Shown here piece after piece: positions 7,637 through 16,710 of a stretch of 46,110 nucleotides of DNA. Numbering within the stretch: position 1 is the stretch's first letter; each line of letters begins with the position of its first letter. The DNA comes from Flavobacteriaceae bacterium UBA5544. Its GTDB lineage: Bacteria > Bacteroidota > Bacteroidia > Flavobacteriales > Flavobacteriaceae. Under the pieces are notes generated by a model. It worked only from the letters and a program-made list of their open reading frames with translations, searched no databases and was not told the DNA's origin. The translations under genes were made by a program, and so were the position numbers. The stretch is from positions 1-46,110 of the forward strand of contig DINI01000003.1 in assembly GCA_002426755.1 (NCBI GenBank), in the 5' to 3' direction.

Positions 7637-8671
7637 TTACTTTTTAAGAGTCAGTTCATTCCCTGATAGTAAACTTGCAATGACTTTGGTATTTGGAAAT
7701 TGTTCCAATATGATTTTAATGAATACTGTAATAGGAATGGACATAATCATCCCTGGAATTCCCCAAATGAAACCCCAAAACATTAACATAACCAAAACCG
7801 TAATAATATTGATAGAAAATGATTTTCCCATAAAAATAGGTTCCAAAATGGCACCAAAAATAACCTGAACCATAGTTATGGAAAGAACAAAGAAGAATAA
7901 CGTTCCCATCACCTGAATTTCTACAAAGGCAAAAATAGCCAAGGCAATAACGGAAATAAATGACCCAATCATCTGAACAAAATTAATGACGAAGGCAAAC
8001 AATCCCCAAAAAATGGGAAAACTGACTTCAAAAAAGACGCAGGCCAAACCTATACCTATTCCAGTTCCTAAACTGACCAAAAACTTCACTTTAATGAATT
8101 TTATTAAGTCATTTTCAATTTTGAGAAAGGTTTTTACAGAGGTATGCTTTTGTTTGAGAAGTGTGGCGTTCAACAATTTTTGAACGTTAATAGATTCTGC
8201 CAACCACAGTACTGTAAAAAATGCAGTGGTGAGAGACATACTCAACAGATTCCCAACAAAACCAAAAGTGGACCGAAGACTGTCTTTCTCCAGCATTTGG
8301 GACATCAAACTTCCTTCATTTCCCAATTCGACCCCAAGAAAAGTTTCCAATGAATCCTTTAGCCCTCTTATTTTTTCCTCCGCCTGAACAAAGAACGTAC
8401 TATCAGAAGACATAATCTGTTTGCTAGACAAATGAATCAATTCTGCAGTTAAGCCCAGACCCAACAAAATAAGGAGAATCACAATACCAATGCTTACCAC
8501 TTTAGGCACCCCGCGTTTACCCAACCATCGCATCAATGGCAAAAACAACAAGGCTATAAACATGGAAGATACCAATGGTATAAAGATGAACGACAATATT
8601 TTAAGCAAATAAAAAATGACTGGAATTACCAGAACCAATAGCAATACATTAGTCGTTCGTCTTTTTTCCAT
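7637..8671 (-). CDS. AI-2E family (UPF0118/PerM-like) membrane permease
   Basis: A 344-residue polytopic inner-membrane protein. It opens with two or three hydrophobic helices (VLLLVLVIPVIFYLLKIL onward), then a soluble segment at about 75-140, then five or so further helices. The late GAILEPIFMGKSFSIN and WGIPGMIMSIPITVFIK motifs are hallmarks of the AI-2E transporter family. Members export autoinducer-2, sodium/protons or unknown solutes, so the name should not be taken as proof of AI-2 transport. A TATATTTG element (minus strand, 8706-8699) lies 28 bases before the start. Confidence 0.85.
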   Translation of the reverse strand: MEKRRTTNVLLLVLVIPVIFYLLKILSFIFIPLVSSMFIALLFLPLMRWLGKRGVPKVVSIGIVILLILLGLGLTAELIHLSSKQIMSSDSTFFVQAEEKIRGLKDSLETFLGVELGNEGSLMSQMLEKDSLRSTFGFVGNLLSMSLTTAFFTVLWLAESINVQKLLNATLLKQKHTSVKTFLKIENDLIKFIKVKFLVSLGTGIGIGLACVFFEVSFPIFWGLFAFVINFVQMIGSFISVIALAIFAFVEIQVMGTLFFFVLSITMVQVIFGAILEPIFMGKSFSINIITVLVMLMFWGFIWGIPGMIMSIPITVFIKIILEQFPNTKVIASLLSGNELTLKK

Positions 8672-8698
8672 AGAAAGTTTATTTCTTTAAATAGCTAG

Positions 8699-8735
8699 CA
8701 AATATAAGCTTTCAAGAGAAAATTAATTAAAACAA
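8699..8735 (-). promoter_or_regulatory. Possible promoter of the AI-2E-type permease
   Basis: On the minus strand TATATTTG (8706-8699) matches the -7 consensus exactly. The nearest TTG (8735-8733) is 26 bases upstream, longer than usual, so the -33 part is uncertain. Confidence 0.45.
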
Positions 8736-8751
8736 AAAGTTAAGTTTTGAA

Positions 8752-10302
8752 TTAAAAAGGTACGTCATTGTCCTCATCATCCTCTTGTACAGGTGGACCA
8801 AAAGCATCACTTGGTGATGGGTAATTTCCTGATTTAAATGTATCGTCATTTGCAGCGGCATTCATTTTGCTATGGAATTCTCCAAATGGTGTATCAAAAT
8901 CATCCAAGTTGTCAAACTTACCAAGATGTCCAATAAATTTCAAACGAATGTTTTCCAATCCACCATTTCTATGCTTGGCAACAATAAATTCTGCCTGTCC
9001 ATCGGTAGGTGTGTGTTCGTCATCGTCCCATTCATCAATTTTGTAGTATTCTGGACGATAGATAAACGATACGATATCTGCATCTTGCTCAATCGCTCCC
9101 GATTCACGAAGGTCGGATAATAATGGCCGTTTACTACCTCCACGAGTTTCTACGGCACGTGACAACTGTGATAATGCAATTACCGGGATACTCAATTCTT
9201 TAGCCAAGGCTTTGAGGTTACGCGAAATTGTGGAGATTTCCTGTTCTCTGTTCCCTCCTCCTTTTTGGCTACCACCAGCAGTCATCAACTGTAAATAATC
9301 GATGACAATTAGGCGAATACCATATTGTGATGCCAAACGGCGTGCTTTTGCCCGAAGGTCAAAAATGGATAGTGAAGGAGTATCATCAATAAATAAAGGC
9401 GCTTTTTCCAAAGTCTTCACTTTGACATTGAGTTGTTCCCATTCGTGCTTTTCTAGTTTTCCTGTACGTAATTTTTCTGAAGACAACCCTGTTTCACTAG
9501 AAATCAAACGAGTTATTAACTGTACAGAAGACATCTCCAAAGAGAAAAATGCAACTGGAATATTTTGATTGACAGCAATATTTCGCGCCATCGACAAAGT
9601 CAATGCCGTTTTACCCATACCAGGACGTGCGGCAACAATGATCAAATCACTTTCTTGCCACCCTGAAGTAAGTTTATCTAATTTGGTAAATCCTGATGGA
9701 ATACCACTTAAGCCTTCTTTATTAGCGATATCTTCAATTTTCTTTTTAGCCTGAATTACCAAACTTTGGGCTGTCTCTGTTGACTTTTTGATATTGCCCT
9801 GTGTCACTTCGTACAATTTTGCTTCAGCAGTATCTAACAAATCAAAAACATCCCTGGTTTCATCATAGGCATCCTCAATGATTTCACTAGAAATTTTAAT
9901 CAAGCTTCGCTGAATATATTTTTGAAGAATAATACGTGCATGGAACTCAATATGCGCGGAAGAAGACACTCTTTGTGTTAAAGAAATAAGATAAAAATCG
10001 CCTCCAACCAACTCCAATTTTGCGTCTTTCTTCAATTGACTAGAAACGGTTAATAAGTCCACAGGTTCACTGTTTTCAAATAATTTGAAAATAGCTTCAA
10101 AGATGTGTTTGTGGGCATCTTTATAAAAAGCATAAGGACTCAAAATATCAATAACCTCATCGACACCTTTTTTATCGATCATCATTGCTCCAAGTACAAC
10201 TTCTTCTAAATCAATAGCTTGAGGAGGTATTTTTCCTTTTTCCAAGCTAATGATTGTACTCTTATCGACTTTGTAGCCTTGTATTGGGTTAGGTTGTTTC
10301 AT
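8752..10302 (-). CDS. dnaB: Replicative DNA helicase DnaB
   Basis: This hexameric 5'-3' helicase unwinds DNA at the replication fork and loads primase. The 516-residue protein has the N-terminal primase-interacting domain (about 20-125), a linker, and a RecA-like ATPase. Walker A is ARPGMGKTALTL, Walker B is around LIVIDYLQLM, and the arginine-rich C-terminal motif includes LSQLSRAVETRGGSKRP. No intein interrupts it, although DnaB is a common intein site. The acidic C-terminal tail (EDDEDNDVPF) resembles the tail of SSB proteins, which binds clamp-loader and repair partners; that is a notable resemblance only. It is downstream of accA, separated by a terminator, so it probably has its own promoter in 10303-10410, which I could not place firmly. 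Confidence 0.97.
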   Translation of the reverse strand: MKQPNPIQGYKVDKSTIISLEKGKIPPQAIDLEEVVLGAMMIDKKGVDEVIDILSPYAFYKDAHKHIFEAIFKLFENSEPVDLLTVSSQLKKDAKLELVGGDFYLISLTQRVSSSAHIEFHARIILQKYIQRSLIKISSEIIEDAYDETRDVFDLLDTAEAKLYEVTQGNIKKSTETAQSLVIQAKKKIEDIANKEGLSGIPSGFTKLDKLTSGWQESDLIIVAARPGMGKTALTLSMARNIAVNQNIPVAFFSLEMSSVQLITRLISSETGLSSEKLRTGKLEKHEWEQLNVKVKTLEKAPLFIDDTPSLSIFDLRAKARRLASQYGIRLIVIDYLQLMTAGGSQKGGGNREQEISTISRNLKALAKELSIPVIALSQLSRAVETRGGSKRPLLSDLRESGAIEQDADIVSFIYRPEYYKIDEWDDDEHTPTDGQAEFIVAKHRNGGLENIRLKFIGHLGKFDNLDDFDTPFGEFHSKMNAAANDDTFKSGNYPSPSDAFGPPVQEDDEDNDVPF

Positions 10303-10412
10303 AAAAGCGAAAGTAAATAAATTGTTAAGAAGAAACCGTTTTTAAAGAAGTTCAATCTCAACAAGTCATCAACAATTTAACTGTTAATAACTAATTTATA
10401 TTGTTAATAGCG

Positions 10413-10444
10413 ATAAAAAAAACCGAAGCTTGATACTTCAGTTT
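10413..10444 (-). terminator. Intrinsic terminator after accA
   Basis: On the minus strand a 9-bp stem (10444-10436 with 10428-10420, one G-T pair) around a 7-base loop is followed by a run of eight T (10420-10413). It lies 26 bases after the accA stop codon. Confidence 0.8.
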
Positions 10445-10469
10445 TAGATTTGATATGATTATGTAAGAT

Positions 10470-11423
10470 TTAACCTTTAAAAACCCCCATATCGGCATAT
10501 TTATCCATACGTTTTTTCACCAAATCTTTTGGTGATAAGTTTTTCAATTCGGCATACGACTTAACAATCGCATCACGAACGGCAATAAACGTACCTTCTC
10601 TATCTGTATGGGCACCTCCAAGAGGTTCTTTGATAATATCATCCACTAGATGTAATTTTTTCATATCCGGAGCTGTAAGTTTTAAAGCTTCAGCTGCTTG
10701 TTCTTTATATTCCCAACTTCTCCATAAAATAGATGAACAAGATTCAGGAGAAATTACTGAATACCAAGTATTTTCTAACATCAATACCTTATCACCTACA
10801 CCTATTCCGAGTGCACCACCTGAAGCACCTTCACCTATAATAACACAGATAATAGGCACTTTAAGACGAGTCATTTCTAAAATATTTCTAGCAATAGCCT
10901 CTCCTTGTCCACGTTCTTCGGCTTCCAAACCCGGATATGCACCTGGGGTATCGATCAAGGTTACAACCGGAATATTGAATTTTTCAGCCGATTTCATCAA
11001 ACGAAGGGCTTTTCTATAACCTTCAGGATTAGGCATCCCGAAATTTCTATATTGTCTTGTTTTTGTGTTGTAGCCTTTTTGTTGACCAATGAACATGTAG
11101 CTTTGATCACCAATTTTACCTAAACCACCGACCATAGCTTTATCATCTTTGACATTTCTGTCACCATGAAGTTCTAAAAAACTTTCGCCACACAGTGCCC
11201 TGATATGGTCCATGGTATAAGGTCTGTTTGGGTGGCGAGATAATTGTACACGTTGCCAAGCAGTAAGGTTTTTGTAGATTTCTTTTTTGGTAGCAACGAG
11301 CTTCTTTTCGATTTGCTTACAGGTTTCCGTGACGTCCACATCGCTCTCCTCACCTATCACCTGACATTTTTCAAGTTGTTCCTCTAATTCTTTAATGGGA
11401 AGCTCAAATTCTAAATATTCCAT
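10470..11423 (-). CDS. accA: Acetyl-CoA carboxylase carboxyltransferase subunit alpha
   Basis: Together with AccD this subunit transfers the carboxyl group from carboxybiotin to acetyl-CoA, giving malonyl-CoA for fatty acid synthesis. The 317-residue length is standard for the separate alpha subunit. After an N-terminal helical region come HPNRPYTMDHIRALC, the crotonase-fold core with TLIDTPGAYPGLEAEERGQG, and the oxyanion-type loop GEGASGGALGIGVGD. A likely promoter sits in the tail of the upstream transporter gene, and a terminator follows, so it may be a monocistronic unit. Confidence 0.97.
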   Translation of the reverse strand: MEYLEFELPIKELEEQLEKCQVIGEESDVDVTETCKQIEKKLVATKKEIYKNLTAWQRVQLSRHPNRPYTMDHIRALCGESFLELHGDRNVKDDKAMVGGLGKIGDQSYMFIGQQKGYNTKTRQYRNFGMPNPEGYRKALRLMKSAEKFNIPVVTLIDTPGAYPGLEAEERGQGEAIARNILEMTRLKVPIICVIIGEGASGGALGIGVGDKVLMLENTWYSVISPESCSSILWRSWEYKEQAAEALKLTAPDMKKLHLVDDIIKEPLGGAHTDREGTFIAVRDAIVKSYAELKNLSPKDLVKKRMDKYADMGVFKG

Positions 11424-11453
11424 AGAAATTTAAGATTAATAAAAGTTAGTCTA

Positions 11454-11487
11454 CAAAGATAAAAATTTAATTGGCTTTCGTCGACAA
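11454..11487 (-). promoter_or_regulatory. Probable accA promoter
   Basis: On the minus strand TTG (11487-11485), a 23-base spacer and TATCTTTG (11461-11454). The -7 element is an exact match and lies 30 bases before the accA start. The -33 part is inside the end of the DMT exporter gene. Confidence 0.6.
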
Positions 11488-12381
11488 GACACTTTTCTTT
11501 TTGAAGAATTTAGAGTTTTTGACCACTCCATCCGTTAATACTGTGAGCAACACTAAAATAGCACCATAATAAAATTGTGGGCTCATGGTTTCGGTTTCAG
11601 GAAATAATAACAATGCCAAGGTAATTCCGTAAATCGGTTCCAAATTATAGGACAGAACAACGGTATATGGGCTAATAAATTTCATCACTTTAATGGCTCC
11701 AATAAATGCATAGGCGGTACAAATAGAGGCCAAAATGAATAAATATACCCAGTCGGAAGATGACAATGTGAAAAACTCTTTGGAGAATCCACCTTTAAAA
11801 ATCAAGATGAACAAGGTGATAAAAGTAACTCCACTGATGAATTCATAAAACGAAATAACTGTTGCATTGTGCTTTTCTATAAACTTCCCATTGATAACTG
11901 CAAATAATGAAGAGAATAAGGCAGACGAAATCCCTAGAAGAATGCCATTGATGTATTTGATTTCACTTTGTGTGATGAGAAATACGCCGATGACTACAAT
12001 AATTCCGAAAAGAATTTCGAACCAAATAATTCGTCTCTTATAAATCAAGGGCTCAATGAAGGATGCAAAAAAAGCACCTGTTGAGAACATTGCCAATGTG
12101 ATTGAAATATTGGACTGCTTGATGGCTTCAAAAAAAGTAATCCAATGCAAAGCAATAATAACACCAGCTCCAAAAAATCGAAGCATGCTGCGTTTATCCA
12201 CTTTGATTTTCAGACGAATCAATTTAATATAGATAAACATCAAAACACCTGCAATGAGCATACGATACCAAACCAATGGAATGGAACCAATGGAGATCAA
12301 CTCTCCCAATATGGCAGTAAACCCAGCTATAAATACTAAAAAATGTAGATGTAGGTAGTTTTTGAGTTTAGCGTTTTGCAT
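11467..12381 (-). CDS. EamA/DMT-family metabolite exporter
   Basis: A 304-residue inner-membrane protein with about ten predicted helices in two homologous EamA halves (about 10-140 and 150-285). The second half carries the common pattern with Pro and Glu in SYNLEPIYGITLALLLFPE. Members export amino acids, nucleotides or other small metabolites; the substrate is not predictable. Its first 14 bases (12381-12368) overlap the end of lptG, so the pair is translationally coupled or at least co-transcribed. A basic tail (KFFKKKSVLSTKAN) ends the protein in the cytoplasm. Confidence 0.88.
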   Translation of the reverse strand: MQNAKLKNYLHLHFLVFIAGFTAILGELISIGSIPLVWYRMLIAGVLMFIYIKLIRLKIKVDKRSMLRFFGAGVIIALHWITFFEAIKQSNISITLAMFSTGAFFASFIEPLIYKRRIIWFEILFGIIVVIGVFLITQSEIKYINGILLGISSALFSSLFAVINGKFIEKHNATVISFYEFISGVTFITLFILIFKGGFSKEFFTLSSSDWVYLFILASICTAYAFIGAIKVMKFISPYTVVLSYNLEPIYGITLALLLFPETETMSPQFYYGAILVLLTVLTDGVVKNSKFFKKKSVLSTKAN

Positions 12382-13444
12382 TATACAGCATATAGATTGC
12401 TAATATACCGAAAATCACGTTTGGAAACCACACTGCCACCAATGGTGGAAAATCTGATTGTTCAGCCATAACTCCAAATACTTTGTCGAAGAAAACATAT
12501 ACCATGGCAATCGCAATTCCAATAGCAAGGTTCACTCCCATACCACCCCGTCGCTTGATAGAGGAAACTGCTACAGCAATGATGGTGAGGATAAAAACAG
12601 AAACTGGCAAGCTCCACTTTTTATATTGAACAACTTCATATCGGCCAATATTGGAAGAACCTCTTGCCTTCTCTTTCTTTATAAAATCATTCAATTCACC
12701 ATAGGGAAGTGTTTCTGCAATGTATTCTACGGGCGTTAAATCATCCATATCAAAAGTAAAAAGAGTGTCTTTGCGCCTGATAGTCTCTAGAACATCCTCA
12801 TTCTCTCCAATAGTACGCTTTACATAATTGAACAATCGATAGGAACTGTCTTTTTCAGAATAAGTGATGGTGTTTGCGAATACTTTATATTTTAATTTGT
12901 TTCCTTCAAAATGCTCGAAGGTAAAATTGTTACCAATCTTTTGTTTGGTATCAAAATTACTGACATAGATGTAATCGTTATCATTTATTTGCCTGAAAAT
13001 ATCTCGATTATTTTGATCCGCTGTGCCTCTTTTCAAGTGTTTATAGATAAACTCATTATAACCTCTACTTGCTTTTGGTGCCAGCCACAGCCCAAGAATC
13101 AATGCAAAAATCGCTACCACGGTGGCGCCAATCATGTAAGGTCTCATAAACCTAAAATAGGACACACCTGAACTCAAAAAAGCAACAATCTCTGTATTAT
13201 TGGCAAGCTTTGAAGTAAACCAAATGACCGAAAGAAATAAAAACAACGGAAACAGGAGGTTTGCAAAATAAATAGTAAAGTTAAAGTAATACAATGCCAC
13301 TTCACCAAAAGGAACTTCATTTTCCAATATCTTCCCAATTTTTTCCGCGAGATTTACTGTAATCCCAATAGGAATGAACAGCAGCAACATCATCAAAAAT
13401 GTGAAGAGATAGCGTTTTAATATGTACCAATCAAGTATTTTCAA
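12368..13444 (-). CDS. lptG: LptF/LptG-family lipopolysaccharide export permease
   Basis: A YjgP/YjgQ-family subunit of the LptB2FG ABC transporter, which extracts LPS from the inner membrane. The 358 residues show two or three N-terminal helices (LDWYILKRYLFTFLMMLLLF onward), a periplasmic beta-jellyroll region of about 130-260, and three C-terminal helices from about 275. LDWYILKRYL at the start is typical of the family. LptF and LptG are hard to separate by eye; I favour LptG. It lies 10 bases after tgt and overlaps the EamA gene by 14 bases, so tgt-lptG-eamA reads as one operon. Next to tgt is a common position for this gene in Bacteroidota. Confidence 0.87.
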   Translation of the reverse strand: MKILDWYILKRYLFTFLMMLLLFIPIGITVNLAEKIGKILENEVPFGEVALYYFNFTIYFANLLFPLFLFLSVIWFTSKLANNTEIVAFLSSGVSYFRFMRPYMIGATVVAIFALILGLWLAPKASRGYNEFIYKHLKRGTADQNNRDIFRQINDNDYIYVSNFDTKQKIGNNFTFEHFEGNKLKYKVFANTITYSEKDSSYRLFNYVKRTIGENEDVLETIRRKDTLFTFDMDDLTPVEYIAETLPYGELNDFIKKEKARGSSNIGRYEVVQYKKWSLPVSVFILTIIAVAVSSIKRRGGMGVNLAIGIAIAMVYVFFDKVFGVMAEQSDFPPLVAVWFPNVIFGILAIYMLYNAKR

Positions 13445-13454
13445 TCTAAACTAT

Positions 13455-14585
13455 TTACAATCGTTTATCCATTTGCTTTACCATCATATCTTTCCATGTT
13501 CTAAAATCTCCTGCTAAAATATGTTTTCTAGCTTCTCTTACCAACCACATATAAAATCCTAGGTTATGAATGGTAGCTATCTGTGCCGCCAAACGTTCAT
13601 TCACGGTAAATAAATGCCTCAAATATGCTTTCGTGTAATCAGTATCTACAAAAGTGATTCCCAAATCATCCACTGGTGAAAAATCTGCTTCCCATTTCTT
13701 GTTTTTAATATTGATGGTTCCGTGGGCTGTAAATAACATCCCGTTTCTAGCATTTCGAGTAGGCATTACACAATCAAACATATCGATGCCTAACGCAATA
13801 TTTTCCAAAATATTGATAGGTGTTCCAACTCCCATTAAATAGCGTGGTTTTTCTACCGGAAGAATAGCAGTCACCACTTCAGTCATGGCATACATTTCTT
13901 CTGCAGGCTCTCCCACAGAAAGTCCTCCAATCGCATTTCCTTCCGCTCCAGCATTGGCAATATATTCCGCCGATTGCTGGCGTAAATCTTTATAAGTACT
14001 TCCCTGAATTATAGGAAAAAATGATTGGCTAAACCCATACTTAAAAGGCAATTTTTCAAGATGATTGATGCATCTATCCAACCAACGATGGGTCATATGC
14101 ATACTTCGTTGTGCATACCTATAGTCGCATGGATAAGGTGTGCATTCGTCAAAAGCCATGATAATATCCGCACCTATGCTTCGTTGAATTTCCATCACGT
14201 TTTCTGGTGTAAATACATGATAACTACCGTCTATATGGGATTTGAATTTGACACCTTCCTCCTTAATTTTTCGATTTGCAGACAAAGAATACACTTGGTA
14301 ACCTCCAGAATCCGTCAAAATATTTCGATCCCAATTCATGAAGTTATGAAGGCCGCCCGCTTGCTCTAAAATCGAAGTCTGTGGACGCAAATACAGATGA
14401 TACGTATTCCCAAGAATGATATCTGGATTGATATCATTTTTTAGTTCACGTTGATGCACGCCTTTTACCGAACCTACTGTACCCACCGGCATAAAAATAG
14501 GAGTTTCAATAACACCATGGTCTGTAGTAATTATACCGGCTCTTGCTTGGCTTTGAGTATCTGTGGCTAATAAATCAAATTTCAT
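13455..14585 (-). CDS. tgt: tRNA-guanine transglycosylase, Bacteroidota type without the zinc cysteines
   Basis: TGT swaps guanine 34 for preQ1 in tRNAs with GUN anticodons, a step in queuosine synthesis. The 376 residues have both catalytic aspartates: D92 in LTDSGGYQV and the nucleophile D271 in MFDCVMPTRNARNG. The preQ1-pocket segment GGLSVGEP is present too. The CxCxxC zinc motif expected near the C-terminus is absent: the aligned stretch at 302-325 reads SPVDDLGITFVDTDYTKAYL, although H340 (TIHNLGFY) remains. I recall other Bacteroidota TGTs sharing this loss, so it is a lineage trait rather than decay. It is the first gene of an operon with lptG. The start is the ATG six bases from a TAGGTTTG element, so the message may be nearly leaderless. 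Confidence 0.95.
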   Translation of the reverse strand: MKFDLLATDTQSQARAGIITTDHGVIETPIFMPVGTVGSVKGVHQRELKNDINPDIILGNTYHLYLRPQTSILEQAGGLHNFMNWDRNILTDSGGYQVYSLSANRKIKEEGVKFKSHIDGSYHVFTPENVMEIQRSIGADIIMAFDECTPYPCDYRYAQRSMHMTHRWLDRCINHLEKLPFKYGFSQSFFPIIQGSTYKDLRQQSAEYIANAGAEGNAIGGLSVGEPAEEMYAMTEVVTAILPVEKPRYLMGVGTPINILENIALGIDMFDCVMPTRNARNGMLFTAHGTINIKNKKWEADFSPVDDLGITFVDTDYTKAYLRHLFTVNERLAAQIATIHNLGFYMWLVREARKHILAGDFRTWKDMMVKQMDKRL

Positions 14586-14590
14586 GTGGG

Positions 14591-14598
14591 CAAACCTA
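14591..14598 (-). promoter_or_regulatory. Possible -7 element of tgt
   Basis: TAGGTTTG on the minus strand matches TAnnTTTG and lies five bases before the tgt start codon. No TTG sits at the expected -33 distance, so this is only a partial promoter match. Confidence 0.35.
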
Positions 14599-14774
14599 CG
14601 TTTTTTTTAATTTAATTATTTATAAAACTTTGTTAAGTAGGTTCATAATGCCCTAGTTTCAAAAATTATAAAAGTGGTCGTAAAGATAAATAACTCCATC
14701 ACTTTGTATCTTAATAAAATCAAAATTGTTAGCAAAACAGGAAGATTCGTTAATAAGTGCCTCCATCCTACTTT

Positions 14775-14804
14775 TGAACAAGGATATTAAAACTTTATTT
14801 TTGC
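14775..14804 (+). promoter_or_regulatory. Promoter of the transketolase operon
   Basis: TTG at 14775-14777, a 19-base spacer and TATTTTTG at 14797-14804, 24 bases before the first transketolase gene. Both parts match the Bacteroidota consensus. Confidence 0.75.
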
Positions 14805-14828
14805 AACTTTAAAACTAATAGTTAAAAC

Positions 14829-15674
14829 ATGGCAAATATTAAACAGTTAGAGGATTTAGCGACACAAGTAAGACGCGATATTTTGCGTATGGTACACAAG
14901 GTAAATTCTGGACATCCAGGAGGTTCTTTGGGTTGTACGGAATTTTTCGTTGCCTTGTACAAAGAACTTATGGACAGAAAAGAAGGATTTGATATGGATG
15001 GCATTGGAGAAGATATTTTCTTCTTGAGTAATGGGCATATTTCACCTGTTTTTTATAGTGTTCTTGCAAGAACTGGATATTTTCCGGTTGAAGAATTGAA
15101 TACATTTCGATTGATCGATTCACGTCTACAAGGACACCCAACAACACATGAAGGGTTACCGGGAATTCGTGTTGCGTCTGGTTCCTTGGGTCAGGGTATG
15201 TCCGTCGCCATTGGTGCCGCACAAGCAAAAAAATTGAACAATGACAGTCATTTAATTTATAGCCTACATGGTGATGGCGAGCTTCAGGAAGGACAAAACT
15301 GGGAAGCCATTATGTATGCATCGGCTAAAAAAGTAGACAATATAATTTCTACCATTGATTTAAACGGACAACAAATTGATGGTGCAACAGACGATGTATT
15401 GCCAATGGGAAGCTTAAAAGCAAAATTCGAAGCCTTTGGGTGGATTGTTTTGGAAATCAAAGATGGCAACAACCTTGAAGCAATTATTAAAGGAATGACG
15501 GAAGCTAAATCCAAAACAGGTCAAGGAAAACCTGTTTGTGTGTTGCTCACAACAGTTATGGGTAATGGTGTTGACTTTATGATGCATACGCATGCATGGC
15601 ATGGAAAAGCTCCAAATGATGAGCAACTTGCTATTGGGTTAGCACAAAATGCCGAAACACTTGGCGATTATTAA
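14829..15674 (+). CDS. Transketolase, N-terminal (thiamine-PP binding) subunit
   Basis: Transketolase moves two-carbon units between sugar phosphates in the pentose phosphate pathway. Here the enzyme is split, and this 281-residue polypeptide is the N-terminal half. It has the thiamine-PP/magnesium site GDGELQEGQNWEAIMYAS followed by DLNGQQIDG, and the early HPGGSLGCTEF and GHPTTHEGLPG loops lined with catalytic His residues. The C-terminal half starts 27 bases downstream. The split form is usual in Bacteroidota and archaea, so it is not a frameshift: each part has its own start and stop, and the end LAQNAETLGDY is a natural terminus. Confidence 0.95.
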   Translation: MANIKQLEDLATQVRRDILRMVHKVNSGHPGGSLGCTEFFVALYKELMDRKEGFDMDGIGEDIFFLSNGHISPVFYSVLARTGYFPVEELNTFRLIDSRLQGHPTTHEGLPGIRVASGSLGQGMSVAIGAAQAKKLNNDSHLIYSLHGDGELQEGQNWEAIMYASAKKVDNIISTIDLNGQQIDGATDDVLPMGSLKAKFEAFGWIVLEIKDGNNLEAIIKGMTEAKSKTGQGKPVCVLLTTVMGNGVDFMMHTHAWHGKAPNDEQLAIGLAQNAETLGDY

Positions 15675-15701
15675 TCTTTTTTGAATTACGACTCTATAGA
15701 T

Positions 15702-16655
15702 ATGAAAACATATACAAATACAGGAAGCAAAGATACACGCTCGGGCTTTGGAGCAGGATTGACAGAATTGGGAAAAACCAATGAAAACGTTGTTGCACTC
15801 TGTGCCGATTTAATTGGCTCGTTAAAAATGGATGATTTCAAAAAAAATCACCCTGAACGTTTTTTTCAAGTTGGAATTGCAGAAGCAAATATGATTGGAA
15901 TTGCGGCAGGAATGACAATTGGTGGAAAAATACCTTTTACCGGGACATTTGCCAATTTTTCTACAGGCCGAGTTTATGATCAAATTCGTCAAAGTGTTGC
16001 GTACTCTGATAAAAATGTAAAAATTTGCGCTTCACATGCTGGTCTAACACTTGGTGAAGATGGAGCCACACATCAAATATTAGAAGATATTGGTTTGATG
16101 AAAATGTTACCGGGAATGACAGTCATTAACACTTGTGATTACAATCAGACCAAAGCTGCAACTATTGCAATTGCTGACCATCACGGACCAGTATATCTTC
16201 GTTTTGGACGACCATCAGTTCCAAACTTCACTCCAGAAAACCAGAGTTTCGAAATTGGAAAAGCAATTCAACTTACAGAAGGAACAGATGTGACAATTGT
16301 TGCAACTGGCCATTTAGTGTGGGAGGCTTTAGAGGCAGCAAAAACATTGAATGAACAGGGAGTCTCTGCCGAAGTGATCAATATTCACACAATAAAACCT
16401 TTGGATGATAAAGCCATTTTGGCTTCTGTCAAAAAAACAGGATGTATTGTTACCGCTGAAGAGCATAACTATCTTGGTGGCTTGGGAGAAAGCATTGCAC
16501 GTGTGTTGGCACAACACAATCCAACACCCCAAGAATTTGTAGCCACACAAGATACTTTTGGTGAATCCGGTACGCCAGCTCAATTAATGGATAAATATGG
16601 TTTGAACAGTGAAGCCATTGTCAGTGCTGTTAAAAAAGTAGTCAAAAGAAAATAA
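15702..16655 (+). CDS. Transketolase, C-terminal (pyrimidine-binding) subunit
   Basis: The second half of the split transketolase, 317 residues from the ATG at 15702; an upstream in-frame TTG at 15681 is less likely. It carries the PYR domain, with the Glu that activates the thiamine cofactor in GIAEANMIGIAAGM, and the C-terminal domain from about residue 190 (VTIVATGHLVWEALEAAK; TAEEHNYLGGLGES). The two subunits should form an alpha2-beta2-like enzyme with active sites at the interface. It is co-transcribed with the N-terminal subunit. Confidence 0.95.
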   Translation: MKTYTNTGSKDTRSGFGAGLTELGKTNENVVALCADLIGSLKMDDFKKNHPERFFQVGIAEANMIGIAAGMTIGGKIPFTGTFANFSTGRVYDQIRQSVAYSDKNVKICASHAGLTLGEDGATHQILEDIGLMKMLPGMTVINTCDYNQTKAATIAIADHHGPVYLRFGRPSVPNFTPENQSFEIGKAIQLTEGTDVTIVATGHLVWEALEAAKTLNEQGVSAEVINIHTIKPLDDKAILASVKKTGCIVTAEEHNYLGGLGESIARVLAQHNPTPQEFVATQDTFGESGTPAQLMDKYGLNSEAIVSAVKKVVKRK

Positions 16656-16710
16656 TATTCCTTTGGCAGCGTTTTTGATTGTACAAATCGAAACCTTAAA
16701 AACGAATATT

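Noticed and set aside
10630..11019. 129-codon open frame on the plus strand
   Set aside because: It is the antisense shadow of accA, whose motifs are unmistakable.
14829..16655. Transketolase broken by a frameshift
   Set aside because: Both halves have their own start, stop and spacing, and the split form is normal in this phylum.
16663..16710. Upstream TTG start for the beta-barrel gene
   Set aside because: It would put 16 residues before a clean signal peptide beginning at the ATG at 16711.
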